Source: Pseudomonas alcaligenes (GTDB taxonomy: Bacteria > Pseudomonadota > Gammaproteobacteria > Pseudomonadales > Pseudomonadaceae). From it: a stretch of 64,000 nucleotides of DNA. This document shows positions 56,104 to 63,862 of this stretch, piece after piece. The position numbers were made by a program, and so were the translations under genes. The stretch lies in NCBI RefSeq assembly GCF_041729615.1, contig NZ_CP154874.1, positions 2,113,001 to 2,177,000 on the forward strand. The letters are read 5' to 3'. Positions within the stretch are counted from its first letter, which is position 1; every line of letters starts with the position of its first letter. The notes beneath the pieces are model-generated. The model saw only the letters and a list, made by a program, of their open reading frames with translations, was not told where the DNA came from and searched no databases.

Positions 56104-57036
56104 ATGAGCAAGAGAAGAAAAAAGAGATCTAACAAAGTCTCAAGACCGCATCGCGATCAATCTAAAAGTCGATTTCACAGCCTTAGAGCTAAAATTAAAA
56201 AGCCTTGGCTAATCGCGTCTTCAATTGTTGCCTTTATATTAGCGGCAATAAATTACTCTCAGCCATGGATCATGTCTTACCTAGACGGGAAGATCTTTGG
56301 AGGTCTTTCATTGTATCTGCATAGTGAAAAGCTGGAGAGGGACGAACCGACCTACATTTTCTTTACTGCGCCGCCCAACTCGCGGGAAATTCGGGCTCTG
56401 TTACCGGTAGAGAGTTCAGTACTGAATACCTCCATGCAGCCTGAGAAAAAAGTTACCCTTTCTATACGGTATCCCAAGCAAAGCAATCGGGAGATGATTC
56501 CCGAAAAATTCATCAGGCACAAGGGCGCAATGCTCGCTGACGATGTAGTTCATGAGACCAATTCAGATAACAGCTATTCGTTATCGATTTATCGAGCTAA
56601 TTTTCTGGCGACTGACGATAGAATAGGTTTCCCTGATGCCTCTTTTATTATTCCATTGCCGCAAGATAACAACCTACCGACCACATCAATACCTTCACAA
56701 GGCTTAGATGTCGAGTTCACTGCATACAGCGAATCCCGGAAGCCAGAAGAGTGGCAGGTAAGGTATCGAGCAGTAGAAGCCAGAAATATAAATGAAATGA
56801 CTTGGTGGGTTGGCAGTAGCTATAAGCCACATATTGCTAGGGTTTTACGAGAGCGACTTGGCTTTTGGCGTTATTTTTACGGATGGGCAACATCAAAAGA
56901 AACCACTGTTTATTTCTTTTCGCCTGAGTTTAGTTACCTGCGAGGCCTATCAATATATTCCCCGACAGATTGGCCAAAAGCCTACAAGGGCTTTAAATTT
57001 AGCCCATATGAAAGGGAACATATTTTCGGTATCTAA
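56104..57036 (+). CDS. Hypothetical membrane-anchored protein
   Basis: A 310-residue protein with a very basic N-terminus (MSKRRKKRSNKVSRPHRDQS), one transmembrane segment (about residues 35-53, WLIASSIVAFILAAINY) and a large domain outside the cytoplasm by the positive-inside rule. No signature is recognised. The gene is AT-rich compared with the core chromosome. It ends inside a truncated mvaT fragment on the other strand (overlap about 4 bases). Confidence 0.62.
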   Translation: MSKRRKKRSNKVSRPHRDQSKSRFHSLRAKIKKPWLIASSIVAFILAAINYSQPWIMSYLDGKIFGGLSLYLHSEKLERDEPTYIFFTAPPNSREIRALLPVESSVLNTSMQPEKKVTLSIRYPKQSNREMIPEKFIRHKGAMLADDVVHETNSDNSYSLSIYRANFLATDDRIGFPDASFIIPLPQDNNLPTTSIPSQGLDVEFTAYSESRKPEEWQVRYRAVEARNINEMTWWVGSSYKPHIARVLRERLGFWRYFYGWATSKETTVYFFSPEFSYLRGLSIYSPTDWPKAYKGFKFSPYEREHIFGI

Positions 57037-57163
57037 CGTACGACTCTCAGCGAGTAACTGTATTCAGTCAAGAGTCCACGCAGTTTGGTTTCAAACTCGA
57101 TTTCGCGCTTGATCTTTTCGTCGCCTTTGAGAGCTCCAAGGCGCTTTTTTGCTCGGCGATCTA
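57033..57163 (-). pseudogene. Truncated MvaT/H-NS-like gene fragment
   Basis: The minus strand encodes GDEKIKREIEFETKLRGLL, then TEYSYSLR, the same coiled-coil block as the intact mvaT-like gene at 59288 (NDEKLKKEIEFENKLRALL). Upstream, IAEQKSALE is readable in another frame, preceded by a stop (TAG) where CAG is expected, and one base is missing near 57135. The C-terminal DNA-binding part is absent. It is a decayed N-terminal copy of an H-NS-like silencer gene. Confidence 0.75.
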
Positions 57164-57360
57164 GCGCATGACGAAACCAAATGGCCCATGTCTGAAGAAG
57201 ACGCGTTAGGCATCTTTTCTCTGGTGTCGCTTGTGCACCGCAAGCTTGATTGCGTCCAAGCGATTGCAAGCCAATAGGCCTACCTTGGTAAACCCAGAGT
57301 CTAGCTGAGGTGGCCACTTAACGGCCTGAAGGGGGGGTAAACTAAGTAGCCAGAAACAAG

Positions 57361-57445
57361 GAGGCCCCGCAGAGCGGGGCCATCACATAACCTAGTCTCG
57401 TCACCGCTTCGTGTAGCGCGGGAGTGGAGGTTCCTAGGGCTGCAA
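57361..57445. repeat. 85-bp direct repeat, copy 1
   Basis: It matches 57603-57687 at about 81 of 85 positions. It starts with a strong hairpin (GGCCCCGC, AGA, GCGGGGCC) followed by CCTAGTCTCGTCACCGCTTC and ends TTCCTAGGGCTGCAA. On the minus strand it overlaps a doubtful small frame (57342-57542). Confidence 0.75.
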
Positions 57446-57602
57446 AAAGATAATAGCGAAACGCCCTAGCGTAGTCAATTCCCATGTTGGGATCTGAAGC
57501 CCAAGTGGGGGATTGAATCAGTCCCTTAGCTGAAGCCAGCATGGTCACACGTTCGTAGTGCTTTGGTGCCCTCCTGCGGGAGATCTGAGCGCTAGAAATG
57601 AC

Positions 57603-57687
57603 GAGGCCCCGCAGAGCGGGGCCATCATTTAACCTAGTCTCGTCACCGCTTCGTGTCGCACGGGAGTGGAGGTTCCTAGGGCTGCAA
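57603..57687. repeat. 85-bp direct repeat, copy 2
   Basis: Second copy, 242 bases from the first, with four differences (two near the hairpin and two near GTGTCGCACGG). It keeps the GC-rich hairpin. It lies about 180 bases before the Abi_2-type gene and is not part of a reading frame in its own right. Confidence 0.75.
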
Positions 57688-57866
57688 TTTCAACTTAGCA
57701 CGGTCGAGCGAGCCGTCTCAATACCCAAAACGGGATTTGAACCATGGATGACACGCGGGCCATGACCGTCATAGATGTCGCGATGCCATTTTGCCTTTGA
57801 CGCGACCATACCGCGATGTACCATCCGCGCATGCAAGCAAATCTAGTTTATGGAGCGTGGCGGTAG

Positions 57867-58727
57867 ATGGTATGGCAAACCCTGGAGGCGAAGCTCTCCA
57901 CTCCAAGAATGAACCGCTACCTCAAGGGATACCAGGGCAAACAAGACCTGGCTGCACAGGCATACGTGCATAACATGCGCCTCGCTGAGTCGCTAGTTTC
58001 AGTCTTCCATGTGCTTGAGGTCGGGCTGCGTAACGGGATTCAGCGGGAAATGGCTCGTGAGTACAAGCGAGACGACTGGTACGAAGAGCTTAATAACACG
58101 GGAAATGCCGATCTTCAGGGGAGCTACACCAAAGTTAATGAAGCCCACTCAACGCTGAAAAAGCGCGGAGTGAAAGTGACCCCGGATGACATTGTCGCAG
58201 AGTTAAGTTTTGGGTTCTGGACAACCTTGTTTAACCGAGGTGCGTTTCCGGCTATATCCAAACCCTTGATGCGCGTATTTCACTTTAGTCCAAAAAGTAC
58301 GAAACCCGACCTTATTCGCAGTCGCCTGAACAAGGCACGAGATCTTCGCAACCGCTGCTTTCATCATGAACCATTACTCTGGCAGCCACTTTTCGAATTG
58401 CACAGAGACATCACGGAGGTCATCAAGTGGATTGACCCCGATCTTTGCACCTGGATCAAAGGGCACGACCGTTTACCGGCAACATTGATTGATTGGCAAA
58501 ACTGGCGAGCAGAAGCCAGCAAGGCAAAGGATGTGCCCGCTGCTGAGCAAAATAAAGCCGAAGATCATGCTACGGAGAAGGCCTCGCAAGAGGTTGATAG
58601 CAAGCACACCCAGGCTACCCCTGAAATCGCAATAAACAAGCCTGAATCACAATCCGAAGCAAAGAGCGATATTGCCGCACGGCCTGTGCTGAAGCTCAAG
58701 CGCAGTCAACCTCCAGCTGGCAACTAA
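57867..58727 (+). CDS. Abi_2 (AbiD/AbiF-like) HEPN protein
   Basis: A 286-residue protein. Residues about 1-190 match the Abi_2 family: MNRYLKGYQGKQDLAAQAYVHNMRLAESL, LEVGLRNGIQREM, LSFGFWTTLF, and the HEPN motif RNRCFHHEPL (R161, H166; R-X4-H). Abi_2 proteins are toxic RNases linked to abortive infection, and are often held in check by an RNA. The C-terminal about 75 residues are polar and lysine- and glutamate-rich, probably disordered, and unusual for the family. The upstream DNA holds repeats with strong hairpins. No antitoxin protein gene is adjacent. Confidence 0.82.
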   Translation: MVWQTLEAKLSTPRMNRYLKGYQGKQDLAAQAYVHNMRLAESLVSVFHVLEVGLRNGIQREMAREYKRDDWYEELNNTGNADLQGSYTKVNEAHSTLKKRGVKVTPDDIVAELSFGFWTTLFNRGAFPAISKPLMRVFHFSPKSTKPDLIRSRLNKARDLRNRCFHHEPLLWQPLFELHRDITEVIKWIDPDLCTWIKGHDRLPATLIDWQNWRAEASKAKDVPAAEQNKAEDHATEKASQEVDSKHTQATPEIAINKPESQSEAKSDIAARPVLKLKRSQPPAGN

Positions 58728-58870
58728 CCCAGTCAGCGTCAAGATAAGCCGTGCGACCGTCACAAGCGAGAATAGTCGTCGGCAGGAGCCATACCGCCCA
58801 TGGATTTCCCTTGTGCAGCGCAAGCTTGATGGCGTCCTAACGGCTGGGGCCAGTAGATTCTCCCATGGAC

Positions 58871-59230
58871 TTAAACTCCAAAATCAATCTGAGCCCTGAG
58901 CTTGCGCAAATCTGATGGGACAAGATGAAATGGAAGGTCGGCCAAGAGGAGAAATGACAGTCGCTTTTTGATCTGTCGCAACACACAAAAGTGAATCCGA
59001 TTCATGGTGCGGTGAGCGCCGAGTAATGGCCGCTCACCGGATTCAATGTTTGCGAACAGAACGCCTGCGAGCTGAGCCAAGCCTTCCACACTTACAAGGC
59101 CAGGTAGCTCGCCAATAAGAACCTGACTCAGTAATGCATCCAGGTGACCACAGATCATTTGCTCCAGCCTCTGTGCACCGTATGCCGCCAGCACTGCTGA
59201 CCACATAATCCTTTCTTGTTCCCGCGTCAT
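58871..59230 (-). CDS. Hypothetical protein downstream of mvaT-like gene
   Basis: A 119-residue protein. The start at 59230 (MTREQERIMWSAVLAAYGAQRLEQM) follows GGACGGGAT; an ATG at 59275 would overlap the mvaT terminator. It is helical, with GELPGLVSVEGLAQLAGVLFAN in the middle and QIKKRLSFLLLADLPFHLVPSDL near the end. I do not recognise it. It lies beyond the terminator of the mvaT-like gene, so it may have its own promoter or be read through. Confidence 0.55.
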   Translation of the reverse strand: MTREQERIMWSAVLAAYGAQRLEQMICGHLDALLSQVLIGELPGLVSVEGLAQLAGVLFANIESGERPLLGAHRTMNRIHFCVLRQIKKRLSFLLLADLPFHLVPSDLRKLRAQIDFGV

Positions 59231-59239
59231 ATCCCGTCC

Positions 59240-59267
59240 AAAAGAAAAGGGCCGCGTTAGCGACCCT
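59240..59267 (-). terminator. Intrinsic terminator of the mvaT-like gene
   Basis: On the minus strand AGGGTCGC (59267-59260), loop TAAC, GCGGCCCT (59255-59248), then TTTTCTTTT. One G-U pair in the stem. It begins about 20 bases after the mvaT-like stop. Confidence 0.8.
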
Positions 59268-59287
59268 CTGATCAACTCGAAACGAGT

Positions 59288-59644
59288 TTATTGCAGCCAG
59301 GCATCCACGACATCGGCACCGTATTCAGCTTTCCAGGCTTTCAAAACCTTGTGGTTACCACCTTTGGTTTCGACCACTTCACCTGTGTTCGGGTTTTTGT
59401 AGATCTTCACGGCGCGCTCGCGGCGTGCGCCTTTTGCCGGGGCTACAGCTGTCTTACCAGCGCTCGGATCAAGCAGCGCGATTACGTTGCGCAGCGAGTA
59501 GTTGTACTCGGCGAGCAAGGCGCGGAGTTTGTTTTCAAACTCAATTTCTTTTTTCAGTTTTTCGTCGTTTTTGAGCACTTCAAGACGAGCTGTTTGCTCG
59601 GCGATCTGGGCTTCTAATGCTTTATATTCGGCGATGATCGACAT
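59288..59644 (-). CDS. MvaT/H-NS-family xenogeneic silencer
   Basis: A 118-residue protein of the MvaT family, the Pseudomonas functional counterpart of H-NS. Residues 1-60 form the coiled-coil oligomerisation domain (IAEYKALEAQIAEQTARLEVL, NDEKLKKEIEFENKLRALLAEYN). The C-terminal DNA-binding domain has KIYKNPNTGEVVETKGGNHKVLKAWK with the GGN AT-pincer motif. The start at 59644 has AGGA upstream. An island-borne copy is likely to bind AT-rich DNA and silence this island or modify the host MvaT/MvaU network. A decayed fragment of a relative is at 57033. Confidence 0.9.
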   Translation of the reverse strand: MSIIAEYKALEAQIAEQTARLEVLKNDEKLKKEIEFENKLRALLAEYNYSLRNVIALLDPSAGKTAVAPAKGARRERAVKIYKNPNTGEVVETKGGNHKVLKAWKAEYGADVVDAWLQ

Positions 59645-59746
59645 GCTGATTCCTGATGAAAGATTAAAGGCGTCTACCCGGTCAGCGTGTGCCATTAAGT
59701 CCGGGGTTTAGATCTGAGGGTTAGGCACCCCCTCTATGTAGGCATA

Positions 59747-60952
59747 TTAATTCAGAGTGAATACCCGCGTGTACTTTCTTGAAACCCAACCCTCTGCCCC
59801 CCCAGCAACGACAGTAACAAGCAGCCAGTCTGGGTTACTGGCGTCGAGCACTTCGAGCACCTGCCCATCGACCAGGTGAAAAGGAAGTATTGCTGCCTTG
59901 GTGCTGGGCCCCGCTCTAAACCGAACGTTCTCACCCCGAAGAAAGCGGAAGTCACCGTCTGGTATGAAAGCGGCTGTGCACATTGCCCTGCGCACTGTCT
60001 TGCCCATCTGCCCCGCTGTCATGCCAGGCAATATCTTGGGCTGTAGAAAGCAAAGTTCTTCGCGAACGGCGTTTTGGGCTGCAAGGTAGGTGGCAAGCAG
60101 GCCTAGAAACCAGCAAAACCATTTGAAATACGCCTTCGCCGCAGGGCTTAGTTTTGACAGGTCTCCCGTCGAAACAGCGTCAGCCAGTTCCCCTTGAAGC
60201 TGCTGGGGCGTGGAGGTGAGCCCGCCATCACCGTCATTGCTGGCATCAGGCAGGTCGGTCAGGGGCGGAGCTGACACAGGTGCTTCTTTTAGCGTTTCAG
60301 CCGCCGCTGCAATTGTCGAAAGGAGCTGGCTAGATGCAGGAGACTCCCAATCGATCTCTTCAAACTCTGTGAATCTCGCGGCCTTCAACAGCGGAGAGCC
60401 CAATGAGACCAGCTCCGCCATCCTCGGGTAATTCTTGAACGAATTGGCAGTAGCTATTGCTGCAAGTTCAGCTGCTGGCAGCGATAGCCCCCTCAAGGGC
60501 TCTATAACAGCCAGTATCCCTCTAAGCGACTTTGTCTCAGTCAGTGCGGAGGTGCTGAGGAGGGGGTTCACTGAAGCCAGCTGTTTTGCGATCTGGCCAG
60601 CCTGAGCCAATCCAGCTAACCGCCCGCGAAAGTCAGCGCCAAAGGTACTGATCGGCAAGAGCCTAGCCTGAATTTCTGTAAATGGGCGGATGCGCTCCAT
60701 CACAGATTGCATAGCAATAGAGGGCTTTAGTGCCTGTGCGACAGATGCATTCACTGCTGCGATAACTGGTGACAGGCTGCCGCCCAGTGGCTCAATGGAA
60801 GCCATAGCCAACTGAGCACCGAAGCGTTCGGACAACCCCTGAGTAGCGGCTAATACTGAATCGACCTCGGAATTAGAAAAAATGGGGGCTAGAACGCTAG
60901 CTGATGGCCCAATCAGATCGTGCATATGGGTGCCATCAGATTTCACTTTCAT
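59747..60952 (-). CDS. Hypothetical membrane protein with C-terminal SH3-like domain
   Basis: A 401-residue protein. Residues 1-200 are helical, alanine- and leucine-rich, without known motif; 225-265 is a polar linker; a transmembrane segment lies near 277-293 (KWFCWFLGLLATYLAAQ); and the end (about 338-398: GENVRFRAGPSTKAAILPFHL, then DWLLVTVVAGGAEGWVSRKYTRVF) is a bacterial SH3_3 domain. No signal peptide. Proteins of this arrangement are sometimes part of defence islands, but the role here is unknown. It stands between the silencer gene and the Septu-like pair. Confidence 0.7.
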   Translation of the reverse strand: MKVKSDGTHMHDLIGPSASVLAPIFSNSEVDSVLAATQGLSERFGAQLAMASIEPLGGSLSPVIAAVNASVAQALKPSIAMQSVMERIRPFTEIQARLLPISTFGADFRGRLAGLAQAGQIAKQLASVNPLLSTSALTETKSLRGILAVIEPLRGLSLPAAELAAIATANSFKNYPRMAELVSLGSPLLKAARFTEFEEIDWESPASSQLLSTIAAAAETLKEAPVSAPPLTDLPDASNDGDGGLTSTPQQLQGELADAVSTGDLSKLSPAAKAYFKWFCWFLGLLATYLAAQNAVREELCFLQPKILPGMTAGQMGKTVRRAMCTAAFIPDGDFRFLRGENVRFRAGPSTKAAILPFHLVDGQVLEVLDASNPDWLLVTVVAGGAEGWVSRKYTRVFTLN

Positions 60953-61184
60953 CGATACCTACCGTTTGTGATCGCCTGGCAACGCCATGCCAGAAAGAGG
61001 CGCAGCTCGGTTCAGAGACTCAGGGGTAGAGCTTGTAGCTGCTTCCCGAGCTACGTTACTCAGCATCAAGGTCAGCAGTTTCCAGACCGGAAGTGCGCAG
61101 TAGCCAGCGAGATAGCCCTCCTACGTCACCGCCCACTTCACACCGCCCATGTAAGCCGATACGGTTATTCATCGCAAGAAAACT

Positions 61185-62057
61185 TTAGCCCCATAACACA
61201 GGAATGGGAGGCGGGGTGAAACCGTACATAATTTTTTCAGACGGCGAATATATGTCATTCAGAGCCCACCACACAGCATTTCGAAAAGGTTGAGAGGGAT
61301 CATAAATATAATTAGAAACAGCCCTATCCCAAGCGCCTACTGCGTCTTGAATACTGCCAAGTGCTAAGTAATTTTCTATATTTTCCCGCGCCTCCCTCAC
61401 GACTTGAAGATGGCTATTAACCAGATCAATTCGCTGCTCTAATTTGAAAACTTCGATTGTCATATCGCCTTTTTCATCTTGACCGATAATCGTCCACTTC
61501 CAATTTCTAGGATGTGCTGCTCGGTCAACTAGAGCCCACTGAAGATGATCAAATGGGTTGTCTTCGCGGGGATTGACTAGCAATGCCGACTCAGTGGAAC
61601 AGTCATAATGAACAGCAGGTATGGCAGCTGGGCATGGAGTCGCTGGAGTTTGAATGCGCTGAGTGCCTGTGCGTATCGGAAACTTATTTCCTTTGCACCC
61701 CTTATAATTGCAGCGATTGCAAGAAAAAAACAGATTCTCCCATGTCCAGGCCATCCACCAATAGTGGCTGGGCATTTTATACCAGCGCGTCTTCTTTTTA
61801 TTCGTTGCCGCCCCTTTGGGCCTGAAGTGTTCTACTGGGCTATTGATATCATCCACAACCATTTCGCAAAATGCGCATTTTCTGTGTTGGAGTTTATAGA
61901 GAAATGGACGAGCGATCTGATAGCCATCTTTGAGGGCGTCTGTGAGCTGCTTAGAGCCTGGGCCGTGATTATTGAAGGCGTTAATGGCAAGCGGAAGATA
62001 TATCCCTCGATTATTGGAAACATCCGCAGGCTCTTTTCCTAGATAGAGTCGAATCAT
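61185..62057 (-). CDS. ptuB: HNH endonuclease, PtuB-like (Septu)
   Basis: A 290-residue protein with an HNH nuclease motif: KLQHRKCAFCEMVVDD, then INSPVEHFRPK (H, first catalytic part), WENLFFSCNRCNYKGCKGNKFP (N and zinc cysteines). This layout matches PtuB proteins and HNH partners of AAA ATPases. It follows the ATPase gene by 22 bases on the same strand, so the two form a unit. In Septu systems the ATPase controls the nuclease, which cuts nucleic acid during phage attack. The nuclease target here is unknown. Confidence 0.83.
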   Translation of the reverse strand: MIRLYLGKEPADVSNNRGIYLPLAINAFNNHGPGSKQLTDALKDGYQIARPFLYKLQHRKCAFCEMVVDDINSPVEHFRPKGAATNKKKTRWYKMPSHYWWMAWTWENLFFSCNRCNYKGCKGNKFPIRTGTQRIQTPATPCPAAIPAVHYDCSTESALLVNPREDNPFDHLQWALVDRAAHPRNWKWTIIGQDEKGDMTIEVFKLEQRIDLVNSHLQVVREARENIENYLALGSIQDAVGAWDRAVSNYIYDPSQPFRNAVWWALNDIYSPSEKIMYGFTPPPIPVLWG

Positions 62058-62079
62058 GTTTGCTAACCCTTAACAAACT

Positions 62080-63477
62080 TTAGTCATCCACATCCTGTCT
62101 TGGCACCGGCTCGACCAAGTCATGAATATTATTAGCCAACAAGATCGCCTTAAGCTGCTGCATTTTGGCCTGCTGATATTCATTCCTAGCAGGATTGCTG
62201 GCTAGCGCTGAATAGTTTCTAATTTCTTCGCCATGGACATTAAGAGTCAGCCTATCTAGGCCAAAATATTCATTGAATAGCTCTGTGCCAGTCATCAGCC
62301 GAGGATCCGGCTGAGTATATAAGTCCTGAGGTTTGTCAATCTCATCCCATATGCCAGTTTCTGAATCAGGGGTTACCTGTCGGACGTCTCCGGTTCTGGG
62401 ATCAGATTGAACTCTAATTATTTCACTGGGTGAAAGGGCTGCCAAAGCAACTGGACTGTGGGTAGTAGCGATAAATTGCAATTTTGGAAACGTAGTTCGT
62501 AACGCTGGTATTAATCGCGCCTGCCATTTTGGATGAAGATAGAGGTCAATTTCATCAATCAAAACCAAACCTTCAAACTCTTCCGGGTTCATATTGGCAC
62601 TTTCTGCTTCTAATAAAATATGCCCCACAAGATCTGCAATCCACGCGATGGTGGATTGATATCCATGAGCAAGAGCCATGCCTGGAATCTGCACGATATC
62701 TTTGCCCATTTTCTGGTGAAAGCGGTTTCTCTCAAGCAAATCGGAGGCTTTACTCACCCCACCTTGACCACGCATCTCCAAATCGTTTATGTCATTAGGA
62801 AGAACATCGGTATTGATAATAGCGCTTTTCAATATCTTTGAATAAGCCAACGCCTTCTTCTTCTGTCCAAAATAGCTTAAAAAACTGGTGCTTGTAAGTG
62901 GGTAAGATGAGTCAAAAAGCGGCTTCATTCTATCAACTGAGGGCCTAGCCAAGTCCGGAACACGACCAGACTCAGGAAGGAACCTCTGAACACCATACCC
63001 AATTACAAACCAGTGAGGAAGCTCTTTGGAGCGTGCAATTGTCAGAGGGTTATTATCAGAGTCGGGAAAGTCATCTTCATAGCCATAGCGCGCTTTAGCT
63101 ATTATGGAGGTTTCTTTGGGCTTCAACTTGACTTCAGAAATCAGTTTTAAATTTTCGCCAAGCTTACTCTTCTCTATACTAGGATGCGCTTTGTGATTGG
63201 AGCAAGAAGACGGAGTGAACTCAAACTCAGCTTCGATTTTTAAATCATCTTTTTGCCTGCGATCAACCAAGTGAGCAAATGAGCTCCCAGCCAAGTCGTT
63301 CACTCTTAAGCCACCCGCAGCAGCTAAAGCAATAGCCTGTAGGATACTAGTTTTGCCAGATCCATTTTCACCGATAAGAACAGTCCACATCCGAGGGCTT
63401 CCGTCTGGTAACGTGAAACTCAAGGGCACATCTCTTAATCGGCGCAAATTATTGATTTTGAGCTTACGTATATACAT
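62080..63477 (-). CDS. ptuA: AAA-family ATPase, PtuA-like (Septu)
   Basis: A 465-residue ABC/SMC-like ATPase. The Walker A LIGENGSGKTSILQAI is near residues 34-50, the signature-like region and Walker B LVLIDEIDLYLHPKWQ near 320-335, and the H-loop IATTHSPVALAAL near 355. It starts MYIRKLKINNLRRL, as expected for such ATPases. The TTG 15 bases upstream is a less likely start. The PtuB-like gene follows. Together they are a Septu-like defence pair. Related OLD/AAA_15 ATPases can also pair with other effectors, so the subtype is less sure than the type. Confidence 0.85.
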   Translation of the reverse strand: MYIRKLKINNLRRLRDVPLSFTLPDGSPRMWTVLIGENGSGKTSILQAIALAAAGGLRVNDLAGSSFAHLVDRRQKDDLKIEAEFEFTPSSCSNHKAHPSIEKSKLGENLKLISEVKLKPKETSIIAKARYGYEDDFPDSDNNPLTIARSKELPHWFVIGYGVQRFLPESGRVPDLARPSVDRMKPLFDSSYPLTSTSFLSYFGQKKKALAYSKILKSAIINTDVLPNDINDLEMRGQGGVSKASDLLERNRFHQKMGKDIVQIPGMALAHGYQSTIAWIADLVGHILLEAESANMNPEEFEGLVLIDEIDLYLHPKWQARLIPALRTTFPKLQFIATTHSPVALAALSPSEIIRVQSDPRTGDVRQVTPDSETGIWDEIDKPQDLYTQPDPRLMTGTELFNEYFGLDRLTLNVHGEEIRNYSALASNPARNEYQQAKMQQLKAILLANNIHDLVEPVPRQDVDD

Positions 63478-63862
63478 AACACCCCCGAACAAAACTTTAT
63501 CTTTATACTACCACAAAATCACAGCATGATTGATTGAATATCTAACTACGCCACCGTGGACTACCATAAATAATCTATACATCCCAAGCCAAATGATTAG
63601 ATGACTGGCGCAGTCGTTGAGAGACATACTAAAGCAAGATCCGAAAATCTCAAAGCTTACCTTAACAATCAGTTAACTCACATTAAAGACAACTAAATGA
63701 ATCGCCAATCAAAATATGCGGGGACTTGGTTTACTATATCCCCGATTTCAATTTGATTGCGCAAGATTTGACATAGCAAGAGTAAATCAGCATACACCCC
63801 GCGAAGGGCAGACTCAGCCTGAAATAAGTCATATCACCCCAACCAATAACCGAGATAACCAG
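63478..63862. other. Divergent intergenic region before the right-edge gene
   Basis: About 385 AT-rich bases that must hold promoters for the Septu-like operon and the plus-strand gene at 63863. No gene or clear palindrome was seen. Confidence 0.45.

Noticed and set aside
57342..57542. Minus-strand frame of about 66 codons through the first 85-bp repeat
   Set aside because: The peptide looks fairly protein-like, and both repeat copies keep GTSTP-HEAVTRLG, but no ribosome site lies before the start and the second copy has no matching N-terminus.
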